Below, one piece after another: positions 37,639 to 46,327 of a stretch of DNA of 64,000 nt (position 1 is the first letter of the stretch; the number at the start of each line of letters is the position of its first letter). The position numbers were made by a program, and so were the translations under genes. Location: positions 1-64,000 of the forward strand of contig NZ_UWPJ01000025.1 of NCBI RefSeq assembly GCF_900606115.1, in the 5' to 3' direction. This stretch comes from Pigmentiphaga humi (lineage in GTDB: Bacteria > Pseudomonadota > Gammaproteobacteria > Burkholderiales > Burkholderiaceae_B). The notes under the pieces were generated by a model that was given only the letters and a program-made list of their open reading frames with translations, was not told where the DNA came from and did no database searches.

Positions 37639-37712
37639 CACAGCGGATCCGGCTCCGCCGGTCCGCCAGTGCCGCCCCCCGGGGGGCGCGCGTAAGCGCG
37701 TAGGGGGGGGGC
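37639..37712 (-). repeat. Dispersed intergenic hairpin element, copy C
   Basis: CAGCGGATCCGGCTCCGCCG, then a CCCCCCGGGGGGCG stem, then CGCGCGTAAGCGCGTAGGG. It ends exactly at the stop codon of the binding-protein gene, and it lies inside an operon, so it is more likely a processing or attenuation element than a full terminator. Confidence 0.88.
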
Positions 37713-38882
37713 CTACTTCATCGAGCATTCGCCCGCGTAGGCATCCTTGTGGTCCGTCAGAACCTGGGCCAGCTGCTTGTAGGTCACCTTGCCGCCCTCT
37801 TGCACGACCTGGTAGGCGTAGTAGTTCTGGACCGGCATGTTGTTGGTGTTGAAGCCGAACTTGCCGCGCACGGTCGGGAACTGCGAACCGGTCTCCTTGA
37901 CCGCCTTGGCCAGCGCAGCCTTGTCGCCGACCTTGCCGCCGACCTTGCGGATGGAGGCATCGAGCAGGTAGGCGGCGTCATAGGCGTTGGCGGCATACTC
38001 GCTGGGGGTACGCTTGTACTTCGCCTCGAAACCCTGGACGAATTTCTTGTTCTGGGGGTTGTCCAGCACCGGCGCCCAGTTGGTGCCGTAGATGGCGCCC
38101 ACGGCCTGTTCTTTCAGGGCCGCGACCGAGTTGGCGTCGATCAGGCTTTCCGAGAAGAACGGCAGCTTGCCCATCAGGCCCGCCTGGTTGAACTGGCGGG
38201 CGAAGTTGACGCCGATGCCGCCGGTATAGAACACGAACAGCGCGTCGGGCTTGGCGTTCTGCACCGCAGCGATTTCAGCGGCGTAGTCGAGCTGGTCGAG
38301 CGGGGTGTAGACCTCGTTCTGCACTTTGTCGCCATAGAAGCGCTTGAAGCCGGCCAGCTTGTCCTTGCCGGCCTGGTAGTTCGACGTCATCAGGTAGACA
38401 TTCTTGTAGCCCTGGTCTTTGACGTACTTGCCCATGGCTTCGGACATGCCGTCGTTCTGCCAGCCCATCACGAACAGGTTGGACAGGCAGCCCTTGCCGG
38501 CGATCGGGGCCGGGCCGGCGTTCGTGGACAGCGCCACCACGCCGGAATCCTTGATGCGGCGCGCTTCGGCCATCAGCACGTTGGAGAAGCCCAGGCCGAC
38601 AATGGCATTGACCTTGTCGCGCTCGACGAATTTCTGCACGATCTGCGCGCCCACGTCGGGCTTGAGCTGATCGTCTTCGCGCAGCACCGTGACCGGCTGG
38701 TCGCCCAGCTTGCCGCCCAGTTGTTCGACCGCCAGCATGAAGGCGTCGTACTGATCCTGGCCCAGCGCGGCCATCGGCCCCGACATGACGCCGGTAAAAC
38801 CGATCTTTATATCGGCGTGCGCGGCGCCCGCCGCCATCGATGCTGCCAGCGCCAGGGCCAGCGTCGTCGTCTTCATCATCAT
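37713..38882 (-). CDS. Periplasmic binding protein for the LivHMGF transporter
   Basis: A 389-residue type I periplasmic binding protein with a signal peptide (residues 1-23, ending AAHA) and mature start DIKIGFTGVMSGP. It is a paralogue of the orphan protein at 15.8 kb. It is encoded in the extradiol operon just ahead of its permease genes. Members of this branch bind aromatic acids as well as amino acids; the tautomerase and dehydrogenase next door favour an aromatic ligand. Confidence 0.92.
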   Translation of the reverse strand: MMMKTTTLALALAASMAAGAAHADIKIGFTGVMSGPMAALGQDQYDAFMLAVEQLGGKLGDQPVTVLREDDQLKPDVGAQIVQKFVERDKVNAIVGLGFSNVLMAEARRIKDSGVVALSTNAGPAPIAGKGCLSNLFVMGWQNDGMSEAMGKYVKDQGYKNVYLMTSNYQAGKDKLAGFKRFYGDKVQNEVYTPLDQLDYAAEIAAVQNAKPDALFVFYTGGIGVNFARQFNQAGLMGKLPFFSESLIDANSVAALKEQAVGAIYGTNWAPVLDNPQNKKFVQGFEAKYKRTPSEYAANAYDAAYLLDASIRKVGGKVGDKAALAKAVKETGSQFPTVRGKFGFNTNNMPVQNYYAYQVVQEGGKVTYKQLAQVLTDHKDAYAGECSMK

Positions 38883-38914
38883 TCTGCGTGTCTCCGGTTG
38901 CGTGAGAAAAGAGT

Positions 38915-39106
38915 TCAGCGTCCCAGCGCTTTCGCTGTCTTGCCGCCGATCCCGAAATTCGTCTTGGGCACTTCGACCAGCACCACCCGCACGGACTCGC
39001 GCGGCGCGCCGATGGCGCGATGGGCGGCGTCGGTCAATTCTTCGATCAGGGCCGCACGTTGTTCGTCCGTGCGGCCTTCCATCAACTGCACCTGGATAAT
39101 GGGCAT
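38915..39106 (-). CDS. 4-oxalocrotonate tautomerase
   Basis: A 63-residue protein. Pro2, which becomes the N-terminal catalytic base after Met removal, is present, with the catalytic arginines R12 and R40 in MEGRTDEQ and ESVRVVLVE. It isomerises 2-hydroxymuconate to 4-oxalocrotonate. It lies 10 bp after the semialdehyde dehydrogenase stop, exactly the order expected in a meta-cleavage operon. Confidence 0.95.
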   Translation of the reverse strand: MPIIQVQLMEGRTDEQRAALIEELTDAAHRAIGAPRESVRVVLVEVPKTNFGIGGKTAKALGR

Positions 39107-39116
39107 GGCGTTCTCC

Positions 39117-40571
39117 TCAGAGCTTGACGCAGACGTTGCGCAATTCGGTGTAGAACTCGAGCGAGTGCACGCCGCCCTCGCGGCCGATGCCGGACTGCTT
39201 GGCGCCGCCGAAAGAGGTGCGCAGGTCGCGCAGGAACCACGAGTTGATCCAGCAGATACCCACGTTCAGCGCCTTGCCCAGGCGGTGCGCGGTGCCGACG
39301 TTCTGCGTCCAGACCGTGGCGGCCAGGCCGTAGGGCGTGTCGTTGGCCATCTTGATGACTTCTTCTTCGGTATCGAACGGCGTGATGTGGCAGCACGGCC
39401 CGAAGATTTCCTCGCGGATCACGGCGGCGCTCTGCGGCAGGCCGGTCCAGATGGTCGGCTGCACCCAGGCGCCCTCGGCCATCGCGCCGGGCATGTCCGG
39501 CACGCCGCCGCCGGTGACGACGGTGGCGCCTTCCTCGCGCGCCTTGGCGTAGTAGCTCAGCACTTTCTCGCGGTGGACCATGGACACCAGCGGACCGAAG
39601 TTGGTGCCGTGGTCGTGCGGGTCGCCCAGCTTGAACGACTCGGCCTTGGCCTTGAGCGCGGCGACGAACTTCTCGAAGATCGGGCGCTGCACATAGACGC
39701 GCTCGGTGCCCAGGCAGACCTGGCCGCTGTTCTCGAACGCCGAGCGGGCGATGCCGGCCACGGCCTTGTCGAAGTCGGCATCGGCAAACACGATGCCGGG
39801 GTTCTTGCCGCCCAGTTCGAACGACACCGGACGCACGCCCTTGGCGGCAGCCTTCATGATGACTTCGCCGGTGCGGGTTTCACCGGTGAAGGTGATGCCG
39901 TCCACGCCGGGATGGGCAGTCAGGAATTCGCCCGCGGAATCCGGGCCGAAACCGTGCACCACGTTGTACACGCCCGGAGGCACGCCGACCTCGTTCATCA
40001 CCTCGCCCAGCAGGGTCGCGGTGGCGGGCGTCTCCTCCGAGGGCTTGACGACCACGGTATTGCCGCAGGCCAGCGCGGGGCCGACCTTCCAGGTCATCAG
40101 CAGCAGCGGCAGGTTCCACGGGCAGACCACGCCGATCACGCCGCGCGGCACGCGCACCGAATAGTTCATCGCGAAGCCGTTGTCCGGCGTGTCCATGTCG
40201 AAGGCTTCGCCCGGCACGTTGCGGATCAGGTCGGCGAAGACCTTGAAGTTGGCGGCGCCCCGCGGAATGTCCACGTGGCTGGCGAGCACGTGCGGCTTGC
40301 CGGTGTCGGCGATTTCGGCCGCCAGGAAGTCGTCGAAGCGGCGATGGATGCCGTCGACGATGGCATGCAGCATGTCCACGCGCTGCTGCACTTTCATGGC
40401 GGCCCACGGGCCCGACAGCGCGGCGCGCGCGGCCTGGACGGCGGCATCCACTTCGGCGCGGCCGGCTTCGTACACCGGGCCGATCAGGCTGTTGTCGACC
40501 GGATTGCGGTTCTCGAAAGTCTTGCCGGTGGTCACCCACTGGCCGTTGATGAAATTCTTGAATTCGTTCAT
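39117..40571 (-). CDS. 2-hydroxymuconic semialdehyde dehydrogenase
   Basis: A 484-residue NAD-dependent aldehyde dehydrogenase with FELGGKN (catalytic Glu) and NSGQVCLG (catalytic Cys). It is a close homologue of the dehydrogenase at 12.3 kb. Being next to a catechol 2,3-dioxygenase-type enzyme and 4-oxalocrotonate tautomerase, it most likely oxidises 2-hydroxymuconate semialdehyde. The frame extends upstream to 41189 only as a shadow; ATG 40571 is the family start and is preceded by AGAGAGCTCCC. Confidence 0.92.
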   Translation of the reverse strand: MNEFKNFINGQWVTTGKTFENRNPVDNSLIGPVYEAGRAEVDAAVQAARAALSGPWAAMKVQQRVDMLHAIVDGIHRRFDDFLAAEIADTGKPHVLASHVDIPRGAANFKVFADLIRNVPGEAFDMDTPDNGFAMNYSVRVPRGVIGVVCPWNLPLLLMTWKVGPALACGNTVVVKPSEETPATATLLGEVMNEVGVPPGVYNVVHGFGPDSAGEFLTAHPGVDGITFTGETRTGEVIMKAAAKGVRPVSFELGGKNPGIVFADADFDKAVAGIARSAFENSGQVCLGTERVYVQRPIFEKFVAALKAKAESFKLGDPHDHGTNFGPLVSMVHREKVLSYYAKAREEGATVVTGGGVPDMPGAMAEGAWVQPTIWTGLPQSAAVIREEIFGPCCHITPFDTEEEVIKMANDTPYGLAATVWTQNVGTAHRLGKALNVGICWINSWFLRDLRTSFGGAKQSGIGREGGVHSLEFYTELRNVCVKL

Positions 40572-40588
40572 GGGAGCTCTCTCTTGCT

Positions 40589-41290
40589 TCAAATCACGTC
40601 CGCGAATTCGGGATCCCCGTCGCACAGGTATTCCCACATCCGCTCGAAAATACGGCCGGCGCCGGTGGCGCGGCGGGAAGCTTCTTCCGGCGACAGGACG
40701 GGGCCGTCGCCCAGCCCGGCCGCCCGCAGCTGCAGTTCGATGCGCGCGGCGTCTTCCAGGTACCAGTTCAGCACCACGGCCTGCTCGATATTGGGCGCCG
40801 CCACCACTGCGCCGTTGCCGCGCATGACGACCGCGGCGGCCTGGCCCAGCGTGGCGGCCACGCCGGCCGCCTGCTCTTCGGTTCGGATGAGCTGCGGATC
40901 GTCCCACAGCGGCACCGCCGGCGAGAAATACGACCCCATGCCATGGCGCGGCGCGGGCGTCACGCGCGCGCTGGACAGCGTCATCACGTCGCGCGGCATG
41001 CTGCGGATCACCGCGCCGACTTCCGGGCGCGCGCGATAGATCTGCTGGTGGATGCGGACTTCGCCCAGCACGCCCTCGGGCAGTTCGCCGTTCACCGGCA
41101 CCACGGTGCCGGACTCGTGCGGGGCGATCATGCCCATGGGCTTGGCGGCGCAGACGAGGAAATGGCCGGCGTCCAGGCGCAGGCTGCAATGGCCGTAGGC
41201 ATGGACCAGATGGGCGCGCGCCAGGGCGCGCGCGGCCGCCCGCACCTGGCTCTGCTGCCGGGCGGTCGGAACGGGACGCGGGATAGTCAA
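40589..41290 (-). CDS. Class II aldolase/adducin family protein (possible dihydroxyarene-carboxylate decarboxylase)
   Basis: A 233-residue class II aldolase fold. Likely metal-site features are HAYGHCSLR, the Glu in APHESG and HQQIYRARPEVGAVI. The start is TTG 41290, overlapping the dioxygenase stop (TTGA) with GGAG 8 nt before it; a longer ATG start (41326) would overlap the dioxygenase by 40 nt. The family includes sugar aldolases and also 3,4-dihydroxyphthalate decarboxylases of the PhtC/PehC type. Placement directly after an extradiol dioxygenase favours a decarboxylase that makes the catechol substrate, but this is inference. Confidence 0.8.
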   Translation of the reverse strand: MTIPRPVPTARQQSQVRAAARALARAHLVHAYGHCSLRLDAGHFLVCAAKPMGMIAPHESGTVVPVNGELPEGVLGEVRIHQQIYRARPEVGAVIRSMPRDVMTLSSARVTPAPRHGMGSYFSPAVPLWDDPQLIRTEEQAAGVAATLGQAAAVVMRGNGAVVAAPNIEQAVVLNWYLEDAARIELQLRAAGLGDGPVLSPEEASRRATGAGRIFERMWEYLCDGDPEFADVI

Positions 41291-42150
41291 GTCTTGAACT
41301 CCGGAATATCGGGCTTGGCGCCCCACATGCAGAACGACGACGGCACGGCGGGGAAATTGCGCGGACGATAGGTTTTCTCGTCCTCTTCGGTAATCAGGCG
41401 CACGCCGGTGGAGTACTCGTAGATCATGCCGTCCGGTCCTTCGAAGTACAGAAACTTCGCGCCGGAAGTCGGATGCCGCCCCGGACCGAACCGGATGGGA
41501 ATCTGCCGCTCCAGCAGGATGTAGTAGGCGCGCATGATGTCGTCGATGCTTTCCACCTGATGGTTGATGTGCTGCACGCCCGGATAGCTGGAGGGGAACA
41601 GCGCGATCTTGTGGTGGACGTCGTCGATGCGCAGCAGCGGCGCTTCGCCGATGCGGTCGCTGACCTTGGCGCTCAGGATCTTGGTCCAGAACTCCTCGTC
41701 GCGGCGCGCATTCAGCGTGCGCAGGCCGATGTGGCTGAATCCGGTGATGCCGGCGTCGCGCGACGGGAAATAGCGGCGGCCGCTGTGATGCGCGGCGTAG
41801 ACCAGGTCCACGCTGTTGCCGGACGGGTCCTTGAAGTTGATGAACTCGCGCACGTAGCGCTTCTCGGATTCTTCCACGCTGCCGCGGGTCGCCGCGTAGC
41901 CGGCTTTCTCCAGCTGTGCCATGGCCTGGTCCAGCTCTTCCGGGGAATCGACCTCGAACGCAGCGGTGTGATCGCGCGGATCGCCTTCGAAATAGCAGAG
42001 GGTGTGATCGCGGCTGTCGGAACGCAGGTAGACGGATTTGCCCTCCGCGCGCGCCACTTCCAGGCCCAGGACTTCGGTTGCATAGCGCACCGACCCTTCC
42101 AGATCGGGCGTGCCCAGCCGCACGTAGCGGATGTCATGTAGATGTATCAC
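41287..42150 (-). CDS. Extradiol (catechol 2,3-dioxygenase-like) VOC dioxygenase
   Basis: A 287-residue two-domain vicinal oxygen chelate dioxygenase. The iron ligands appear as His in FSHIGLRT, His in VQHINHQVE and Glu in IYEYSTG near residue 245, all intact. It cleaves a catechol-type ring next to the hydroxyls. It is the first gene of the minus-strand operon and is divergent from a GntR regulator, with elaborate palindromes between. The ring substituents accepted are unknown. Confidence 0.9.
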   Translation of the reverse strand: MIHLHDIRYVRLGTPDLEGSVRYATEVLGLEVARAEGKSVYLRSDSRDHTLCYFEGDPRDHTAAFEVDSPEELDQAMAQLEKAGYAATRGSVEESEKRYVREFINFKDPSGNSVDLVYAAHHSGRRYFPSRDAGITGFSHIGLRTLNARRDEEFWTKILSAKVSDRIGEAPLLRIDDVHHKIALFPSSYPGVQHINHQVESIDDIMRAYYILLERQIPIRFGPGRHPTSGAKFLYFEGPDGMIYEYSTGVRLITEEDEKTYRPRNFPAVPSSFCMWGAKPDIPEFKT

Positions 42151-42240
42151 TTCATCTCCTGCGCGGGGCGACTCGCCCCGGATCCTTGCATTGCAGGCCA
42201 GACAATACGCTACAAAATATCGGAAGAGAATATTTTTATC

Positions 42241-42298
42241 GAGATTCTATGGATTTCCCTAGGTTTCTTGGAATTTGCCAAGAATCAACTAGAATCTC
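42241..42298. promoter_or_regulatory. Nested inverted repeats in the GntR-dioxygenase divergent promoter
   Basis: Outer arms GAGATTCTA (42241-42249) and TAGAATCTC (42290-42298) form a perfect 9-bp inverted repeat 40 bp apart. Inside, TTCTTGG (42265-42271) and CCAAGAA (42278-42284) form a perfect 7-bp repeat. The region is A+T-rich compared with its surroundings. The inner repeat has the size of a FadR-type GntR operator. Confidence 0.72.
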
Positions 42299-42343
42299 CA
42301 TACCCATCCACCGTACGAGAGGGGCATCAGCCGCCCACGACGC

Positions 42344-43093
42344 ATGCCCGCAACCAGCACCATCGAACTGCCGCCCCTGGCTCATGCCGCCGCGCCGACC
42401 ACGCTGGTCGGCACGGCCTATGCCGCTTTGCGGCGGGACATCATCGAAGGGCGGCTCGTGCCGGGCTCCAGGCTGCGCGTCGAGCACTTGAAAGACTCTT
42501 ACGGAGTAGGCGCGGGCACGCTGCGCGAGGCGCTGTCGCTGCTGGTGTCCGATGCGCTGGTGGTCTCGCACGGCCAGCGCGGCTTCCACGTCACGCCGAT
42601 CTCGATGCAAGACTTCCTGGACATCACGCGCAACCGCATGCTGCTCGAATGCGAAGCCCTGCGCCAGGCCATCCTGGAAGGCGACGACGTTTGGGAAAGC
42701 CGCATCATCGCGGCCTTCCACCGGCTCAGCCGAGCCGAGGAAAGGCTGAGTGCGAGCGCAGTCAACCGCTTCGACGAATGGGAAGAACGCAACCGCGAGT
42801 TCCACCAAGCGCTCATCAGCGCCTGTTCCTCGCGCTGGATGCACCACTTCCTGGGCATCCTTTACCAGCAGGCCGAACGCTATCGGCGGCTGTCGGTGAC
42901 CCGCAAGCCCATTCCCCGCGACGTGCACGACGAGCACCGCAACATCTTGGAAGCCTCACTGGCGCGCGACACGGAACGCGCCACACGCTTGTTATCCGAG
43001 CACATCAGCACGACCTATGAGGCCATCAAGCACCTTCCGGCCGACCTGTTCAACAACGTCATGACGATCACCGACGGCGCGACCGCGTCCTGA
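42344..43093 (+). CDS. GntR (FadR/FCD subfamily) transcriptional regulator
   Basis: A 249-residue regulator. The N-terminal winged helix includes LRVEHLKDSYGVGAGTLREALSLL, and the FCD ligand domain carries a metal-type pattern: D/R around MLLECEALR, EFHQALI, and the later DEHRNILEASLARD. It is divergent from the extradiol operon and almost certainly controls it. Ligands of such FCD regulators are usually carboxylic acids of the pathway. Confidence 0.9.
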   Translation: MPATSTIELPPLAHAAAPTTLVGTAYAALRRDIIEGRLVPGSRLRVEHLKDSYGVGAGTLREALSLLVSDALVVSHGQRGFHVTPISMQDFLDITRNRMLLECEALRQAILEGDDVWESRIIAAFHRLSRAEERLSASAVNRFDEWEERNREFHQALISACSSRWMHHFLGILYQQAERYRRLSVTRKPIPRDVHDEHRNILEASLARDTERATRLLSEHISTTYEAIKHLPADLFNNVMTITDGATAS

Positions 43094-43118
43094 ACGCATC
43101 GGGAAACGCGAGCCGCCC

Positions 43119-44054
43119 TTACCGCACGCGGTTGCGCAGGTCCTGCGGCCGGCCTTGCAGAAAGGCCGCCAGATTGGCCTCCAGTATGGGCAGCACCTGA
43201 TCCGCGTAGCAGTCGGATTCGCCGCCCAGGTGCGGCGTCACGAACACCCGCTCCTGCGCCCACAGCGGGTGGCCGACCGGCAAGGGCTCGGTTTCGAATA
43301 CGTCCAGGCCCGCCCCGCCCAAGCGCCCTTCCCGCAGCGCCCGCAGCACGGCGGCTTCGTCGCATACGCCGCCGCGCGCCAGGTTCACGAGAATGGCCCC
43401 CGGCTTGATCGCCGACAGCACACGGGCGTCGACCAGATGGTGCGTCTGGTCGGACAAAGGGGTCAGCACCACCAGGAAATCCGCCAGCGCCGCCGCCTGG
43501 GGGAGATCGCGGCGATCGTGCACGCGCTCGAAACCGGCGAGCGGACGGGGCGTGCCCGACACGCCGTGGACCCGCATGCCGAAGGCCGTGCAGCGCGCAG
43601 CCAGCTCCGTCGCGATGAGCCCGGTACCGACGATCACCACCGTCTTGCCATGCAGCAAGGGCTGCGGATAGCGCGCCCAGACCGCCCTGCGCTGGTTGTC
43701 CACCAGTCGCGGCAGGTCGCGCGACAGCGCCAGCATGTGCATGAACGCCATCTCCGCCACCGCCGGTCCCTGCACGCCGCGCGTGGAGGTAATGGCCACC
43801 TCCGGCCTGTCTTCGCACCACGCCAATACCTGGTCGACGCCGGATGACAGCGCCTGCAGCCATTCGAGCCGGCGCGCCCGGGCGATCATCGCGGGCGATA
43901 GCGCGCTGGCAAAGGCAACGAGCGCGCGCGCCTCGTCCAGGTACGCCCAGGCGGCCTCGGGCGAAGCGGCGGCCCGGATGTCGGCGTCCGGGCAGGAGCG
44001 CGCCAGGCGTTGGCGATAGTAGTCGGCGTCGGCGTTGACGATCAGTATGGTCAT
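43119..44054 (-). CDS. D-isomer specific 2-hydroxyacid dehydrogenase
   Basis: A 311-residue NAD(P)-dependent dehydrogenase. The nucleotide motif is VGTGLIATE, and the catalytic Arg (NLARGG), Glu (VFETEPLP) and His (TPHLGG) are all present. The glyoxylate/hydroxypyruvate reductase branch is the nearest group. It is the last gene of the five-gene operon with MarR, Bug, amidohydrolase and an M24-fold enzyme. The 2-keto acid it reduces is presumably made by those enzymes. Confidence 0.9.
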   Translation of the reverse strand: MTILIVNADADYYRQRLARSCPDADIRAAASPEAAWAYLDEARALVAFASALSPAMIARARRLEWLQALSSGVDQVLAWCEDRPEVAITSTRGVQGPAVAEMAFMHMLALSRDLPRLVDNQRRAVWARYPQPLLHGKTVVIVGTGLIATELAARCTAFGMRVHGVSGTPRPLAGFERVHDRRDLPQAAALADFLVVLTPLSDQTHHLVDARVLSAIKPGAILVNLARGGVCDEAAVLRALREGRLGGAGLDVFETEPLPVGHPLWAQERVFVTPHLGGESDCYADQVLPILEANLAAFLQGRPQDLRNRVR

Positions 44055-44072
44055 GAATATGCAGCGGGCGAC

Positions 44073-45305
44073 TCAGAGTTCGATGATGCGCTGGGGCGTC
44101 CGGTGGAAGCACCGGGGCGGCCCTTCCGGCTGGATGAGATAGTTTTCGCAGACGGTCGTGAACAGCGCGGGCGAACCGATGGCCGGGTGCGCGGCGATGT
44201 TCATTCCCGCTTCGATGCGCAATGTTTCGTCCTGCCGGATCAACGGACGCTCCACCAGATCGTAGCCCTGGCCGTGGCAATGCAGGCGGCGTTCTTCCGG
44301 CCAGCCCCGTGCGCGCATGAATGCGTTGTACGCGGCGAAGACTTCCGCGCACGACGCTCCCGGCTCGAGCATGGCCAGCGTGGCGCGCTGCGCCTCGCAC
44401 ACCGCCTCGAACGCATCGCTCAGCTCGTTCGTGGCCCGGCCCAGGACCAGCGGCCGGGCGATGTGCGCGAACATCCCGCCCGGCCCCGAATTTTCCACCA
44501 GCAAGGTGAACACGTCCCCCTCGCGCAGCTCCCTGCCCTGCTGGAAGCGCGGCCGCAGGCCCGCCGCCTGCCCGGGCGCCGCCGACGAACCGAAGAACAT
44601 GCCTTGTTCGCTGCCCAGCAGTTGTCCGACGTGCTGGGCATGGGCCATGACCTCGAAGTCGCGCATGCCGGGACGGATAGCCGCCGCGACTTCCACCACG
44701 ATACGATCCTGCATGTCGGCGGCGGCCTGGATGAGCGCGATCTCTTCCGGGCTCTTGATGGCCTTGATGGCGTCGACGGCGTCCGTCATGTCGATGCAGG
44801 CGCCCGCGCCCAATTGCTCGCGCAGGCCGGCCCCGAAAGCGTAATAGGAACTGGCCGCGGCCACGATGCCTATGCGCCGGTAGCCGTGCCGGCGGATCTC
44901 GCGCACCACGATCTGCGCATCGTAGTCGGCCGTGTAGACGACCGACGGATAGCTGGGCACCATGCAGCGGCGGCCCACCCCCGGATTGGCGGCGTCGTTG
45001 CCGTCGAACTCGAGCACGGCATCGAAGGGGCCTTGATCCACCAGCGTCATCAAACCTTCGGCGGGAAAAATAAGCGTGCGCGGGTTGTAATTGCCGGGCG
45101 GCTGTCCCGCCAGCCAGCGAAAATGGCCGCCTCCCGAGATGCCGTTGGCGCCCTGCACCACCAGAGCGTCGACGCCGGCGCCGGCCATGGCCCGCCGCAC
45201 GAGCAGCCAGCGCCGCTCCAGTTCGCCGCGCGACACGGGATGCAGCGTCCTGCCGTCCGCCGCCACGCTGATCGCGGGCCGATCAGCGATCGATAAGATG
45301 TTCAT
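44073..45305 (-). CDS. M24 (creatinase/Xaa-Pro peptidase-fold) protein with altered metal site
   Basis: A 410-residue pita-bread fold protein with an N-terminal creatinase domain and a C-terminal M24 domain. Canonical M24 peptidases use D, D, H, E, E. Here the first position is E271 (LLVENSGPGG), the second is replaced near H281, while H344, E365 and E387 are kept. It is therefore unlikely to be a standard dinuclear peptidase; a C-N hydrolase or lyase like other non-peptidase M24 enzymes is possible. It overlaps the amidohydrolase gene by 4 nt. Confidence 0.82.
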   Translation of the reverse strand: MNILSIADRPAISVAADGRTLHPVSRGELERRWLLVRRAMAGAGVDALVVQGANGISGGGHFRWLAGQPPGNYNPRTLIFPAEGLMTLVDQGPFDAVLEFDGNDAANPGVGRRCMVPSYPSVVYTADYDAQIVVREIRRHGYRRIGIVAAASSYYAFGAGLREQLGAGACIDMTDAVDAIKAIKSPEEIALIQAAADMQDRIVVEVAAAIRPGMRDFEVMAHAQHVGQLLGSEQGMFFGSSAAPGQAAGLRPRFQQGRELREGDVFTLLVENSGPGGMFAHIARPLVLGRATNELSDAFEAVCEAQRATLAMLEPGASCAEVFAAYNAFMRARGWPEERRLHCHGQGYDLVERPLIRQDETLRIEAGMNIAAHPAIGSPALFTTVCENYLIQPEGPPRCFHRTPQRIIEL

Positions 45306-46318
45306 CCGATTTCCCCGAGCTTGAGCAAACGCCGCGCGTTGCCTTCGAAAATGTCGTGCCGCTGTGCGGCGGTCAGCTCCAGTCCCTCCACGGCGGCGAT
45401 GGCCGAACGTATGTACCCTGCTCCCTGGTCGGGACCGAAGGGGGCATCGGTCGCAAACAGCATGTGGCCGGGGCCGAAGAAATCCAGACAGCATTCGACG
45501 GGCGGCTGGCCGATCGCTCCCACCGTATCGGCGTAGAACATCCGGAAATAGTCCACCGGTCGCCGCGTCATGGCCTGGCGCAGCGATCGGTAGTCCTCGT
45601 CGGTCGTGCGTGCGCCCAGCCGCTCCCAGACGTTGGTCACGCGGCCTTCCAGATAGGGGATGGTCCCGCCCATCTGGTGGGCGATCACCTTGAGGCCGGG
45701 ATGCCTGTCGAATAGTCCGGACAAGGCGATGTGCGCCATCGCCACGCTGGTCTCGTGCGGCCAGCCGATGGCGAACCAGATCTCGTAATGGCTCTTGGAC
45801 TCCGCGGTGTAATCGGCGTGCGAGGCTTCCCGGTCGGGATGCAGCCAGATGGGACGGTCGAGTTCGGCCATCAGCGCGAACAATCCCAGCGTCGCTGGCG
45901 CGGTCAACGGGCGGCCCTGCACGTGGGTATAGACCTGCACGCCCACTGCGCCGAGGTCGCGGATGGCGCGCTCGGCTTCCCGCAAGAGTCCCGCTTCGTC
46001 GTTCATCGGCAGCGCGGCGACGAAACCGGGAAAGCGGTCGGCATGGCGCGCAACGAGCTCGGCCATCTCGTCATTCGCGCAACGCGCCAGGTCGCAGGCC
46101 AGCGCAGGCCCGCCCATGCTTTCGATGGGCGGGCCCGACATGCAGACGATTTGCGCATAATCGTCGAACTGGTCCATCAGCCGGAACCGCCGGTCCATGT
46201 CATGGAGCGACGGCACGCCGTACAACAGACGCGCGCGCGCCCCGCCGTCGGGCAGCACCTGCTGCATGCGGTCGTAGAACCGCTGCGGATACACATGCGA
46301 AAACACATCGAGCCTCAT
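45302..46318 (-). CDS. Amidohydrolase 2 (ACMSD-like) family protein
   Basis: A 338-residue TIM-barrel protein of the 2-amino-3-carboxymuconate semialdehyde decarboxylase (ACMSD) family. H160 (WLHPD), H214 (IAHQMGG) and D291 (ATDAPFG) fit the metal and catalytic residues, but the N-terminal HxH is F6-S-H8, missing the first His. Family members decarboxylate or hydrolyse cyclic and muconate-like acids. The gene lies 10 bp after a Bug gene and overlaps the M24 gene. It could supply the ACMSD step lacking near nbaC, but its operon suggests another substrate. Confidence 0.82.
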   Translation of the reverse strand: MRLDVFSHVYPQRFYDRMQQVLPDGGARARLLYGVPSLHDMDRRFRLMDQFDDYAQIVCMSGPPIESMGGPALACDLARCANDEMAELVARHADRFPGFVAALPMNDEAGLLREAERAIRDLGAVGVQVYTHVQGRPLTAPATLGLFALMAELDRPIWLHPDREASHADYTAESKSHYEIWFAIGWPHETSVAMAHIALSGLFDRHPGLKVIAHQMGGTIPYLEGRVTNVWERLGARTTDEDYRSLRQAMTRRPVDYFRMFYADTVGAIGQPPVECCLDFFGPGHMLFATDAPFGPDQGAGYIRSAIAAVEGLELTAAQRHDIFEGNARRLLKLGEIG

Positions 46319-46327
46319 GGGAGCCGC

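Noticed and set aside
37392-37703. Overlapping open frames of 60-120 residues in the gap before livH
   Set aside because: None has a ribosome site or protein-like composition, and they run into a hairpin repeat.
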